Of a stretch of DNA of 64,000 nt, positions 1 to 12,403 are shown piece after piece. The translations under genes and the position numbers were made by a program. The stretch is from Rosellinia necatrix. Lineage: Eukaryota > Ascomycota > Sordariomycetes > Xylariales > Xylariaceae. Position 1 is the first letter of the stretch. Each line of letters starts with the position of its first letter. Location of the stretch: the NCBI GenBank assembly GCA_021209875.1, contig JAGYVD010000001.1:2914001-2978000 (forward strand), in the 5' to 3' direction. The notes beneath the pieces are model-generated. The model made no database searches. It was given only the letters and a program-made list of their open reading frames with translations, and was not told the origin of the DNA.

Positions 1-419
1 CTGTTGTGCAGTGTCAGTAGTCAACGACAGGTATATATGTTGTTTCGAGTTCCTCGGGGCTCGAACTGGGGAAGAATGGAAGTGACATGACACTAGGATG
101 AGGGTTGGGTTGGGTTGGGCTGAGGGAGTGGAGTGGTTTGGTCTCTAGCACCTCGTGATGCGGCTTACCTCTCAAGATCCAGAGTTGAAAGGCAGTCTGC
201 CAGGTAACATATTCTTCCGAGATCGGTGGCTCAATTCCCGATCCGTGAAGTTGAAAAAAAGGCGACGGTCGAGGCCTTCAGCATTCGGACATCGAGGCCT
301 CCTTCTTCTACTATGACGCGTCCACGTAGAAGATTAGAAAGTCCGTCGAGTTCCTTTTCCAGGATTTTCAGAGTTTCCTGAAGCACATCCAACTCCATGG
401 CAGGCTGGGCTAACTCCAT
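1..419 (-). CDS. Unknown protein, 5' part, runs off the left edge
   Basis: I do not recognise this protein. The proposed start is the ATG at 419. Three exons read in phase: 267-419 (51 codons), 169-196, and 1-65, which stays open to the window edge. The introns are 197-266 (GTCGCC...CTGGCAG) and 66-168 (GTAAGC...CCCCAG). The first exon has leucine and isoleucine spaced as in an amphipathic helix or coiled coil (about residues 10-32), followed by a glycine-rich turn. The phase-compatible junctions and the open third exon are the main support. The first donor (GTCGCC) is weak, so that junction could be wrong. No function is proposed. Confidence 0.45.
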
Positions 420-3400
420 CTTCAAGGCGTGTAAACTTTCCTACCTGGTATTGAAGGGGGGGGGGGGGGGGCGTGAAAGAGGTGACTATACTATGCTGCA
501 CTCGAGCAAGGTGGTATTGTGGGTGGAAGTGGTTTGCCTCTTGTGTTTCGGGTGGATGAAAGGTTAGTGAGGCACCGAGGTTGGTTGAAGGAAAGGAGGG
601 AAGGAAGGAAGATTGAAGCGAGCAAGTCTAGCACGTTGTAGTGTAGTGTAGTGGTGCGTGGTCAACGCGGTATTTCCTCGAAACTACCCTTAGCGATAGT
701 GGTAAATGCCAAATACCCAGCTGAGGGCAGTTAGCAGTTGGTTCCTGCCCATGATGGGCAACTGCAGTATGTACATTGTACACACAATGGGAATTAACTA
801 CATTGTGGAATAAACAAGTGGCTTATACGGATAACCATACAAGCTAATGGGATTGCTTGTTTTCGTGCCTTTATTTTGATTTAGAAAGCAATAGCTGTTG
901 TGAAATAAGTAAATAGCAACCATAAAGCGGACTTGGGGTATTCACCTACGAGGGAGTCATAACTCGAGTAGAAAGGCCAAGGGTGTCACAGAGTAAATGA
1001 AAATTGCATTTTAATTGGATATCTAGGCAAGTGAACGCTCAATAAACAATTATCAATTGATTCCTGTCATCTGGGACCAACGCAGGCCCCAAAGGTCTAT
1101 CTATTGCCACCCTAAAGTAGTATTAAATAGGCTGACAATACGCACCCTTGCCAAAAGGTACAAATATTGAGGTATAATTAAGATGGTAACCTTGTGGTTA
1201 GACCCGATGCTCTCAACGGCGCATAGGCTAATTATTATTAGACTTTAGAGTAGTTAGTAGAAAAGAAATTATACATCAAGTAAGTAATAATCTAAAGAAT
1301 TATAGTGAATTGCCATGGCAGATACAGAGACAATGAATCGATCTATTCATGTCCTAATTCGATAGTTTGGGGCGTGAATTCCTTCAAATCACCCAATTTT
1401 AGATATAGTGTAAACCGAAATAGAATATCCATTTTGCCTATTACTCATATTGTAATCGCGAGGATAAGTAAATCGTAGTCAATTGTTTCTGCATACAATG
1501 CTGAAATTATGGACACCAAGTGAATGAAGGCGCCTCTAGCTTGGATTCAAGAAATTATTATCCTACGCCCATGTGAAATGGTTACATAGATCCAGGTACC
1601 GCTAAATTGCCTTTGCTTAGCAACCGCCCACATGCCATATAATGCTCCGAGTGATTCCGTAGCCAAGTAGTCCCCAGTAAAACAATGATAGAACGTGATA
1701 GATCAATTAGTAGGTGAAGTGGAAATTATGAAAGATGATTGGAGGGCTGTCGAGTAGACTCACAATAGCCTTACATAAATTATAGTTTTCTAAAATGGGT
1801 ATTTTGCTACATGACAGCATTGCTCAATAACGTAGAAATCTCGCCTCTTGGCTTGGCCAGGTACTTTATAAATTATCAAGGTGCTTATCTTCGCGGTTCT
1901 AGCTCCAAATCATAATCGTAACATTCCATTCATTTTAGTCTTTCTCGATTATTCCTTAGATTTTGCAACAACGTTAGTAGTAAGATTAGTTTCCATGTAA
2001 AGGGTCACGCATAGAATAAAATTGAACGAATCTTTGAACCTTCACTTGAGTGGTAGCCTCCGCCCAGCCATTCTACATGGAGATTCTATAGGCGACGTAA
2101 TGTCCCTGCCTATTGAAAAGACTGCCTGTCTCCCCAGCACTCTTCGATATACCTAGAATCTGCATAGTTTAAGAGTTAAATAGCAGTGCACATAATGGAC
2201 GAATGAGACATAGTTCGCCCCTCCTCAGTCGGAATCTTGACCGGCAGAGATATCAATGCTTGCATAATGGGTGGTCACACACATGGCACCTTATCGATCC
2301 CGGCCCGCGCCGACGACATTGATCGGCGGATACACCCGAGAGGCTCCGGACGCAATGTAACAGAACGCACAAGCCGCGGAAGATGTAGATAACTAACCGG
2401 GTTTGCGCTTGTTACTTCGGTCCCGATGTCGATTGGGGAAACCCTACGGGATAGGGCTGCAGCACTTATACTGCAACCCTACCGCTATCAGATGAAGAGT
2501 TAGAACGTCATCAAGTCGAGCACTTTGATCGCTCGCAACCACTTATATCTCACGGTTGGGACTACAACACCCTGTGTAAAACCCGATCCCGATGAAGAAC
2601 ATGAGTCTCGGTAATAACATGCCGTAGACGGCTACTATGGTCTCTAGCCCAACACCCATGCGAATTGAGGACTGAGCGTGTATGCAAGAGTTGTAGGGTG
2701 TGGAGATCGTTCATTCAAATCCGAACTCGGGGGCTCATTGAGTATAAAGGCTAGCACGGTGTTAAATAGCTGATAAGCTCTGCCTACTAGGTACGCAGGC
2801 GAAGCTCCCCATTCCTTGCCGGATGTAACGTATTATCTCAAACAAAGAGGGGGGGAAAAAAGAAGAAAAGAGGCAAAAAAAAAAAAAAAAGGGAGAAAAA
2901 AACAGGAAAAAAGAAAAGGGTGTGGAGGAATGTACAGAGACTGGACAAAAGTACAGCTGGCCTGCAACACCGGCCTTCATAGGATGGAGATTAAGACTTT
3001 CCACTAGGAATCGGAGTGGCCGGCCTACAAAGCTTTGGTTTCGCCGCGCAGTCTATGGGAGTGGATGAACCGATGCGGTTTGTCCCTTGGTTTAATTATA
3101 CTATTCCGGCAGGATCGGCGGTGTAGCTTTTCAGCATCAGTCCTCTGTACCCGTGTTTACATACACCGACCGACCGACCAACACTCATCTTTGACTAAGT
3201 ATTACCACTTCCAGAATCGCTTCGATATTGTATTGGAGGAGTAAGACTTCTGCATGACACTAATCATATGTTTAGTGGGTTTATGTATGTGCTCAAAGTC
3301 TCGCGGCACGCACCGCTCCCCTTCGCCCGGTCCGAAATGGCTACTAAGCAGATTAGTCTCATGTCTATCATTCCAGTACCCAGGCGCATCTCTCTCGGTT

Positions 3401-5265
3401 AAGGGATTCCTGGTGCTTATAGTGTCCAACCATACAAGACCATGACGTATGTGCTCGAGCTAAATGTATCCACATTGGCTATATACTGTCTATGCGCCCG
3501 TCTATACATAGCAGCCATGAGTCCAATTCTTGGCATCTGAGCCAGGTCTAGATAGTATTTCACTGCTTGGTATATAGCATATATCCACCGCTACGCTTCT
3601 CTCTCTTTGTGCGCGAGGAATGGCAATGCCTAGGAATTGACACCTTTTCACAGCAGGCCCCCCCGCGGCCCATAAGCTCGGTGCAGGCATCATCCTGTGT
3701 AGCCGGCGATTAATAGAGCCTAAATGAATCCCGAGCAAAATCTTGAGGATGCCGTCAATAAGAGATGGCGCGCAGGTAAGCGCCCGTTGGGCCCTTCATC
3801 TAGTTTACTGAGCATCCCTTATCCCAAATGAAATATATTCGCAAGATGCAAAGGTGCGAGACCGCGAGTGCTCGCTTTTGGCGTCAAGCCACAGGAAGCA
3901 GTCTCTGCTAAGACGCTAACATCTCTGGGGTTTCTCTCGTACGCATTACGCAATCAGCCAGGTAGGGAGGTGCGCCATTGGTCGGTCGGTCCTTTTGGCT
4001 TCATGGAGGAGGACACTACAAGCGGATACCACAAGGGTGCCCTTTTTCCCGCAGCAGAGTGACTGTAACATAACACACACAGACCGGTGTCGGAGGCCTG
4101 AACTCAGTCATAGATCATATTCTCCGTGGTAGACAATGTGTGCCATAAATATGACTAGCAGTTCAGCAAGCCCGGAAAGCGCTGATAAGGTAGGCAATAC
4201 GACGGGATACGGGACTACACCAAGCGGACGAGGTGCGTTTGCACAATAGCCCGATATCACGACCTCCTGTTGTCCAGAGGGGAGCACGAGGCTTTCTTAT
4301 CTTGATGCGAAGATATTCCCCCGGGCGACTCAATTCCGTGGCGATCTTGTTCACCGAGAGGCCGCCATGGCGTTCGTAATTGGCGGTGAACGAGAATGCG
4401 ATCCGGATGAAAGTCGGGCTAATCATGGCCGAAATAGAGAGAGACTCGCACCCGTCAGTGTGGAAGGTTTATGTTGGTCGGTGGCATACCCATCCATGGC
4501 TTTTCTTTATACAATCTTAGTTCCGTTTTAAAACTAGTCTAAAGGTAGCAGAAGGTGGGTTGGCGGGTCCGACGCTATGTTGGTGTCGAAGTTCCTACCT
4601 ACCTCCTGCCTAGCACCTTGCAACGCATCTTCGGCCGTTATCAGCCTGGAATGTTTGATGCCTATCATTCGCAAAGTTTGCGCGATACGAGGTGGTACCT
4701 GCCTAGGTACCTATCTGGTCCAACATAAAGATTAGCGTGTAGAAAAATACTAGTGCGGTTCGATACATTGACACGGTACCTATTAAACCAGCCAGACATG
4801 TGTCAGGAATTGATGGTATCAGCAATCGGCAGGATGGCGCGATAGCGCAACATTCACCCAGAGAATATGGGAGAGATCTTATTAAGATAGGGTCTAAGCG
4901 GTACCGGCGCTGCCTGTAGCTGGTACCGTACACGGCATTGTTGAAGTGGAACTCAATAGTCGTAATCGCCGGGCGGAACAGAGATCAGGAATAGCCAGGG
5001 GTCGAATGTATATAAGACGTCCTCAAGGGTCGTCTAAGATTATGCCTTCTCGTCTGACTAGCTGAACCCACAGGCATATATATCAAGGCTCAGCCCATCT
5101 CGTCCAGCGAAGCACACAACTTACCATAAGCCCAATTTCGTAGACCTTGCTTGGCCTGTGAGTTCTTCCTCGACAGCGTCCATCTTTGGCAATTCCCCTT
5201 GCATATCCTAGCTTTCGGCATTATCCTGCGAAATACAACCGCCTCAGAGGAGTAAGGGGGCAACC
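420..5265. other. Gene-poor stretch, AT-rich from about 700 to 2280
   Basis: No gene is supported here. There is a 16-G run at 456-471. From about 700 to about 2280 the sequence is visibly A+T-rich and dense in stops in all frames, then shifts quite abruptly to mixed composition. An A-rich tract lies at 2850-2920. The open frames are short and carry no recognisable family motif. The AT-rich block could be a decayed, RIP-affected repeat, but no element ends were seen. Confidence 0.6.
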
Positions 5266-5988
5266 ATGGGTATCCTGCACGAAGGTGTGCAGTCTGAAAA
5301 GTCCTCGCTTACAGCCCACGTCGGAAAAACAACGGCCGCGGCGTCAAAACAGAGCGCCGAAACTCGAAGGATTTGCCTGGATGGAACTGGAGATCTGTTG
5401 GTCATGTCACCTTACACCGAGAGGGAACACTTGCTGGATCTGAAGACTCTCGATATGGAGAATGCAATCCTTGCGCAGGCGCTAGTTCACTTGAGGTGTC
5501 TCCGGCCCGATTATGCCACGGCCCCATATATTGAAATCTTCAACTGGGACGAGGTCTTGGGAGAGGTAAAACGGCTAGCGCAACAAAGCGGGCATAGCTG
5601 GAGAGGGAGCTCGTTCTTCGTGGTCGCGTTCCGGTCGCAAATCCCACCGACGACGGTATACGAGGACCTGGGAACCCTGGACAAGGCAGCGCACGCGGAG
5701 GCGACGGCCAGCGGCGGGTTCCTCAAGTAGGTGGCTTCCCGCGCGGCCTATGCAGGCAATGCACTGACAAGGCTTAGATACTGGTTCGGAAGCCCTGATA
5801 AGGACGGCAAGAACCTGGCGACATGTGTGTGGAGGTCGCAAGAGGACGCGAAGAAAGGAGGCATCGGGCCCGCGCATCGACGGGCAGCCATGGCAGCCCG
5901 AGATCTCTATTCCCATTGGAAGATTGACCGGCATAGGCTTATCATCCGCGACGAGGTGGAAAGCTGGGAGATTACCGACTGGATGTGA
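5266..5988 (+). CDS. UPF0643-family conserved fungal protein
   Basis: Two exons, 5266-5726 and 5778-5988, are joined by a 51-nt intron (GTAGGT...CTTAG, branch-like CTGAC about 14 nt before the acceptor). The join gives Lys-Tyr-Trp-Phe across the junction and a protein of 223 residues. The pattern (PYTEREHLLDL near residue 50, a Trp-rich segment YWFGSPDKDG after the junction, and a C-terminal ESWEITDW motif) matches my memory of the fungal UPF0643 family, whose biochemical role is unknown. There is no signal peptide or membrane segment. The ATG at 5266 is preceded by a stop-rich leader; a slightly different start is possible. Confidence 0.75.
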
Positions 5989-7699
5989 CGAGCCGGTGGG
6001 GTAACATCCTGCTGGGCTGCTGCATGCGAGCGCGGCGGGCTATCATCAAAGCGGTTTGATAGAGGCTGGGACCAGGAAGATAGATACAGCTCACCGGCTA
6101 GTGGTGGCGAATGGGATGATGACCATCCATGTTGTGTCCGCCATGGAGTATGGCGGGCCAGGGCTGCAGGCGCGATGCGAATCGGCACACCATCGCATGG
6201 ATTCTGGCTGCCATGATTGTATGTAGATAGGGTAGATCGTCCTTTCGGCGCAGGGTATGGGGAGCGTGAGCGTCTGTCTTTTAATTGCCAGGAGGCGCAT
6301 ATGAGACGAAATCAGAATAGATATGGATCCAGAATCGGAAGCTCTTGTTCCCTCTGCCGAATGCAGGATGCTGCCCCCAGTTCGCCGGACCGGACCAGCG
6401 TAGCGCAACGCAGCGTAGCGTAGCGTAGCGCTGCGCTGCACTGCGCTGAGCTGCACTGCGCTGAGCTGTGCCGTAGAGGCAGCGCGCAGAGCGCTCTCCG
6501 CGTACGTACCTGCGCGGGCGAGGAACGGGGCCGGCCAGGTCTGGCGGAGAGTCTGGCGGAGGGAGCTAATCAGGGCCCTGTCTTGGTGCTCGTGGCAGTC
6601 CTGATGGCCTGACAGCCCCAGTCGTCAGCTGTGTGATGACTGTTGACTGGGAGGCTTGAGCACACGCTCACCCTCTGGCCGACTCGGCGACGCGGCGACG
6701 GACGATTTCTGGCTGAATTGGACGCGTACAACGACTACGACGACGGCGAAGATGCCATATAAAGATGAGACGACGTTAAGATGAGGCTCTTCCAGCAACA
6801 GTTTATTAGTGGCCTAAATGACATGGAAGATGACAACACCCCCGAGCTTTGGCGTGGGGGGTCAAGAGTGGGATTTATTCGCGCTTTCTGGCAGGCCTTT
6901 TGGGAAAAGCCCGACTCTTTGCGCGCTCTCCGTCCAGGCCGCAGAGGCTGCAGAGGCTGCAGAGAGAGCCACTCCGTTAAATGCGTGGTCTCGTCTTTTT
7001 AAGAGAATAACGCGACGTAGGTACATGCCGTCGACAGGCAGAGGCATGTACCTGCATACACCGCGACCATCGCGCGTGGCCACCTACATCACCAATTGGG
7101 GGGGCACTTACACGATGTCGGTGGCGCAAGAGGTACCTATACGTAGATGCTCGCCAAGGTACTACGTAAGTAAAGTAGAGGGTGCGTATATCTAATCAAC
7201 CCGATAGGTGAAATATCTGGTTAAAGGGGTTAGATACCCAGGTACCTAAATACTTAGTACGTATTAACTATATTGAAAATGTGTACAATCAAGCCGTCAC
7301 ACCTGTGGCACCCTTGAACCCCCCATTATCCCCCCACTTAGTGCCGAGACTGAAGCTGCCCCAGTGCCTGTAAATACCTACCTAAGGACCTACCTACCGA
7401 CCTCCCTAGGTAGTAGTTGTACTGTAGGTAGGTACCTACCTAGGTAGTCCGTACGCAGGTCGGCTAGGTACCTTACCTAAGATCAATAACCTGCCTAGGC
7501 AGTTTCTGCCCCTTCTCCCCGCCCTCCCCCCGAGAGATCCATCCGCCCGCACACACATTTTGCATCCCGCCAAAACCACAAAATTTGAGGTTCCAGCGAA
7601 CGCGTACCCTGCGATCGTTCGTCATCAATCGAGTATAAGCCACAACGCGGCTCACGACCGACGGGACACCCTGTATCTCGAGTATTCATCGCCGAAATC
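5989..7699. other. Intergenic with simple repeats and TAGGTACCTA motifs
   Basis: No gene is supported. At 6399-6472 there is an imperfect GCGTAG / CTGCGCTGAG repeat, and at 6938-6966 a GCAGAGGCT repeat. From about 7200 to 7495 the sequence is crowded with TACCTAGGTA / GGTACCTA palindromic units. The last 200 nt form the promoter and leader of the eIF3h gene. Confidence 0.6.
7375..7495. repeat. Cluster of ACCTA / TAGGT palindromic units
   Basis: Many overlapping copies of CCTACCTA, TAGGTAGGT and GGTACCTA are packed into about 120 nt, so the block can fold on itself. The same units recur near 9950, 17360, 23830, 25850-26030, 30985-31040, 36170-36215, 49060-49130, 49240 and 51720-52100. Confidence 0.85.
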
Positions 7700-8938
7700 A
7701 TGGCCGACCTCTTAAAAGATGCGCCGTTGAAGACGGTCCAGGTGGAAGCTCTGGTTCGTCAACCGTTCATACCCCTCCCTCACCACGCCCCTCCGCTGTC
7801 TCCGTCGCGAATTTCTTGTCGCCGTAGCCTCTACTGACCGGCGATTTGGTGCGTAGGTTATCATGAAAATTGTCAAGCATTGCTCTGCCAGTTTCCCGAC
7901 CACGGCTACCGGATCCATCGTTGGAATGGACCAGGATGGTGTCCTCGAGATCACGAACTCGTTCCCTTTCCCCACCACCGATGTCGTCAGCCTCGAAGGC
8001 AGTCATCAGAACGATGCCTCTGCATTAGCAGCCGCCGCGCCTCGGGCGAAGGCGAATATCACTTATCAAAACGAGATGATTCGGCACCTCAAGGAGGTAA
8101 ATGTCGATGCCAACAATGTCGGCTGGTATACGAGCGCTACCATGGGCAACTTCGTCAACCTCGGCTTCATCGAGAACCAGTACCACTACCAGCGCGAGAA
8201 CGACAAAACAGTAGCCCTAGTTCACGACGTGAGCCGGAGCTCACAGGGTGCTCTCAGCCTACGCGCCTTCAAGCTAACCCCTAGCTTTATGACTATCTAC
8301 AAGGAGGGGAAGTTCACAACTGAGAGGTTCGATCCCTTCCCCATTTGCGGAAAGGTACAATATTAACTTGCAAAAGCCTACAAAAATCCAAACTATCCTT
8401 CAGAGATATTTTTGTCGAACTCCCGGTCGCCCTACATAATTCGCACCTTCTCACCTCATTCCTTCACCAGTTACCAGCGAAACCGATAGCCGGCGATGTG
8501 GCCCTACCTACGTCGCTAGCCGATCTCCAAAGCAACCCTATACAGCCGCCTCTTCATCCTTCGTCCGATAGCCTCGACCTCTCAATAGACCCCTTCCTAG
8601 AGAAGACGTGTGATCTACTACTCGAGAGCATAGAGTCATTCTACACGGATCACAACAACAACCTTTACTATCAGAGGCAGCTATCACGAGAGCAGGTCAA
8701 GATCACTGCGTGGCAAACAAAGCGGAAGGCAGAGAATGCTGCACGAGCCGCTGCCAAGCAGCCGTTGTTGCCCGAAGATGAGTGGCAGCGCATGTTCAAG
8801 TTACCACAAGAGCCCAGCCGCCTCGAGGGCATGTTGAACGCCAAACAAGTAGAGCAATACAGCAAGCAGGTGGATGGATTTACGGCGTGTGTTAGCGCCA
8901 AGATGTTTGCGGTCAGGGGAAATCTTCTACCGGAATGA
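7700..8938 (+). CDS. Translation initiation factor eIF3 subunit h
   Basis: eIF3h is an MPN-domain subunit of the cytosolic eIF3 complex that helps recruit mRNA to the 40S ribosome. Three exons, 7700-7753, 7857-8326 and 8377-8938, give 361 residues, the usual length. Introns are 103 and 50 nt; both donors are the unusual GTTCG type, and the second has a clear branch site (TATTAAC, 8361-8367). The N-terminal MPN region starts [14 protein letters not shown] and includes [11 protein letters not shown]. As expected for eIF3h, the region lacks the JAMM metalloprotease motif. A conserved RDIFVELPV...[14 protein letters not shown] block follows the second junction, and the protein ends in [11 protein letters not shown]. 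The ATG at 7700 agrees with the family start. Confidence 0.92.
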
Positions 8939-10518
8939 GGACATAGACACGGACATGGAAAGCGGGATGATGTTTCGGTAGGCATGCATCTGGCACGGCG
9001 TTTGGCGATTGGGCGCTCTTATTGGGTTCTATAGAAAAGTGACCATTTATTTGGCAAACAGTCTTGACGGCGTCATCGCACGGAGCCGCGTACAAACACG
9101 AGCAGGCATGCCGTCCCACACGCTATGGGACAGGAAGTAAAACTATACCGTTTTGCTGCTATTACGATGAGGGCGCCACGAAAACGATGTAGCAAAAGCT
9201 CAACTTGCCGGAAAGGCAAGAGGGACCCAATGATGAAGGGGTTGCAGGCTTGATAAATAGGTAATAATCACATACCCAAGTCGTCGAGTTATGATATAAT
9301 CATAGATTTGCACTGCATGCCAAGATCCGTGATCACCGTTTGTGAGATGCGCCTTTCTGGTTTGGAACCTTGTTCCATAAACCCCGTCTACGAAAGGATG
9401 TTGCCATTCGGGCGAGGGAGGAGGGAGAAGCAAATAACCAATGGTTCAGGGGCACCTGCTTTGCTTCATATTCGCTAGCGCCTATCTTGCTTACATCTCG
9501 CATGTACCAACTCGCACATTGTGAGCAGATTATAGGCTCCCTCGGGCCGGCTTATACAACGTTGACTGGTTTGACACCGAGTCTAAATTACTGGGCAGCC
9601 TTCCTACCTAATTCCAAGATGGTGGGTGGGTAGTACGTGCCCAGTAAGGTAGATATTGAAATCTCTATTAACTCCCATGTCTTTCGACACTTGTTAAACG
9701 AGGTGTTACGTTCAAGCTTCATTTCTTGGTAGCAGGGTATGGTTTGTCCAGATGTCGCCAATTGCAGCAAGGTCACAAGAATACCATCTGCATGGCTCAC
9801 ATACCTACCCAAAATCCAAGTACCTTACTTGTAAATAGTCTTCGACCCATGTGTTGATCATTTCCAAATTCATCAATACAGACACTTCCACAATCGACCA
9901 GCCACTTTACTATTCATGCAGTACTGCTAGTCTAGCCATCTACTAGTGTACCTAGGTATGTAGTGTAGATGCGATCTAGAGTACTCGGGCACACCCCAGG
10001 ACATAGCTTAAAATGGTCAAGGCTTTGTGTTCACTTCCCTCGGTATGAGTATGGGAAGGTAAGCAGAAGCTACAGCTGAGTCACAAAAGTAGCGACAGAT
10101 TTATATATGCGACAGCGCTTGGGTAGTAGCTTTACACAGCGGTTAGGAATAGTAATAATAATAAAAAACACTTCAATACATCTGCCGAAAGCTTCAAGTG
10201 CGAGGGGGTTGAGAGCATCTGTAGGGGGTGTTCACACCCCAGTAAACTATACATGAGCCACTAAGCAGCTAGGCCAAGAGGGGAGCCAGCGGGCCCAACC
10301 GTCCAATCAGTCCTGCATTCTTGACCACTCACCGCAGGAATCCGGCGGGCCAGAAGAGGGGTCTTGGGGGACCTGGCAGGTTGACGACCAGTGGCCGGCG
10401 AGGTTCAGGGCCCAACGAGGGGCATTGAGGCCCTACCTCAGCACACTGGAGTCGGCAATCGAGGGGTAGATCCGGCCCCGAATTTTTCTGCTACGTTGGA
10501 AATCCTTCGAGGTCCGAC

Positions 10519-10674
10519 TGTCTTATCTTATCCCGCCCCTCCTCAATGCTTACTATTGCCCACTCCGCTCTCTTCCTCTACCTACTTCTATCTACCGCCT
10601 CCCTTCTTTTCTTCCTTCCTCTAGCCTCTCTTCCATCTCTCGCTTCTTTCTCTCATCTCTACATCCGCCTCCAG
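10519..10674 (+). promoter_or_regulatory. CT-rich promoter or leader tract of SAH hydrolase
   Basis: Long C/T runs on the coding strand lie 260-420 nt before the start codon. In filamentous fungi such tracts commonly lie at or just before transcription starts of strongly expressed genes. The role here is inferred from composition and position only. Confidence 0.45.
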
Positions 10675-10825
10675 TAAGTCATTGTCGTCTGCCTCCTCGC
10701 AGTCAATTCACCGGCTCGCCCAATTCAGTCGCTAACCCGGGCACCCCGCGTTTGAAGCCGTACCCCTCCGTCATCATAGCACTCATAGAACTCATAGAAC
10801 TCACAGAACTCACATCACCACGACT

Positions 10826-10934
10826 GTAAGTTTCAACCAGACTAGAGCAGACGACTAGGGCAGACGACTAGGGCAGACGACTAGAGCAGACCCCGTCCGT
10901 AGCAAAGGCCTAGGGTTGACCGTATTTGACGCAG
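10826..10934 (+). other. Probable 5' UTR intron of SAH hydrolase
   Basis: A consensus donor GTAAGT at 10826 and an acceptor (GACGCAG, ending 10934) three bases before the ATG bracket 109 nt with a TTGAC branch-like site. Inside lie four tandem copies of a 13-nt unit (ACGACTAGGGCAG and the variant with GAG; 10839-10891). Confidence 0.5.
10839..10891 (+). repeat. Four tandem 13-nt units
   Basis: The repeat unit is ACGACTAGRGCAG. It lies within the probable 5' UTR intron of the SAH hydrolase gene. A separate tandem of about 11 nt (ACTCATAGA-like) lies just upstream at 10780-10812. Confidence 0.8.
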
Positions 10935-10937
10935 ATC

Positions 10938-11498
10938 ATGGCTACCCCCGCCTCCAAGTTCAAGGTCGCCGACCTATCCCTCGCTGCTTTTGGCCGCAAG
11001 GAGATTGAATTGGCTGAGAATGAGATGCCCGGTCTGATGTCCATCCGCAAGAAGTACGCTGCCGACCAGCCTCTTGCCGGCGCTCGCATCGCTGGTTGCC
11101 TGCACATGACCATCCAGACCGCCGTCTTGATCGAGACCTTGACCGCTCTCGGTGCCGAAGTCACCTGGACTTCTTGCAACATCTTCTCTACCCAGGACCA
11201 TGCCGCTGCTGCCATTGCTGCTGCCGGCGTCCCCGTCTTTGCTTGGAAGGGCGAGACGGAAGAGGAATACAACTGGTGCCTCGAGCAGCAGCTGGTTGCC
11301 TTCAAGGATGGCAAGAAGCTCAACCTCATCCTCGACGACGGCGGTGACCTGACGGCCCTCGTCCACAACAAGTATCCCGAGATGCTCAAGGACTGCTACG
11401 GTGTATCTGAGGAGACAACCACCGGTGTTCACCACCTCTACCGCATGATGAAGGTCGGCAAGCTTCTTGTCCCCGCCATTAATGTCAACGACAGTGTT

Positions 11499-11533
<35 letters not shown>

Positions 11534-12403
11534 TGAATCTCTGATTGATGGTATCAAGCGTGCCACCGATGTCATGATCGCCGGCAAGATCGCCGTGGTC
11601 GCTGGTTTCGGTGATGTCGGCAAGGGTTGCGCTCTGGCCCTTCAGGGTATGGGTGCCCGTGTCCTCATCACAGAAGTTGACCCCATCAATGCCCTCCAGG
11701 CTGCTATGGCAGGTTTCCAGGTCACCACCATGGATAAGGCTGCTCCCCAGGCCCAAATCTTTGTCACTACCACTGGCTGTCGTGACATCCTCGTTGGCCG
11801 CCACTTCGAGGCTATGCCCAACGATGCCATTGTTTGCAGTAAGCAGCCATCAAACCCCATGAGAAACTAAAATAGACTAACTTCGGTGTTAGACATTGGT
11901 CACTTTGATATCGAAATTGATGTGGCCTGGTTGAAGACGAACGCCAAGAGCGTCCAGAACATCAAGCCCCAAGTAGACCGCTTCTTGATGGCCAACGGCC
12001 GCCACATCATTCTCTTGGCTGAAGGTCGTCTTGTCAACCTCGGTTGTGCCACGGGTCACTCTTCTTTCGTCATGTCGTGCTCCTTCAGCAACCAGGTCCT
12101 TGCCCAAATCATGTTGTACAAGGCTGAAGATGCGGCCTTCGGCAAGAAATATGTTGCGTTCGCCAAGACCGAGAAGCTTCCCGTCGGTGTCTATGTGCTC
12201 CCCAAGATTCTCGACGAGGAGGTCGCTGCCCTACATCTGGCTCACGTGAACGCCGAGCTCACCAAGCTCACGGATGTCCAGGCTGAGTACCTCAGCCTGC
12301 CAATTGAGGGCCCTTTCAAGGCTGACCAGTATGTTTACCACAATCCCCATATACTTTCTTATTCCCCGTACATTGCTGACCTCTTTCCAGCTACCGATAC
12401 TAG
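10938..12403 (+). CDS. Adenosylhomocysteinase (S-adenosyl-L-homocysteine hydrolase)
   Basis: The enzyme hydrolyses S-adenosylhomocysteine to adenosine and homocysteine with bound NAD+, relieving product inhibition of all SAM-dependent methyltransferases; it is cytosolic and nuclear. Three exons, 10938-11838, 11893-12328 and 12391-12403, give 449 residues, the normal fungal length. Introns are 54 and 62 nt. Visible motifs are the N-terminal [16 protein letters not shown] block, the substrate-site segment LILDDGGD, the NAD-binding [13 protein letters not shown], and [10 protein letters not shown] across the first junction. The final exon is only 13 nt and encodes the end of the universal C-terminus HYRY, whose Lys/Tyr region contacts NAD+. 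Codons are strongly C/G-ending, fitting high expression. Confidence 0.97.

Larger units (their letters stand above)
8939..10937. other. Intergenic plus SAH hydrolase promoter and leader
   Basis: No gene is supported in 8939-10400. From about 10519 to 10674 the plus strand is strongly pyrimidine-rich, as is common upstream of highly expressed fungal genes. It is followed by candidate 5' UTR donors at 10674 and 10826 (both GTAAGT). Confidence 0.55.

Noticed and set aside
10974..11804. 276-codon minus-strand open frame across SAH hydrolase
   Set aside because: It is the antisense shadow of a strongly codon-biased gene, is crossed by no plausible introns of its own, and shows no family motif.
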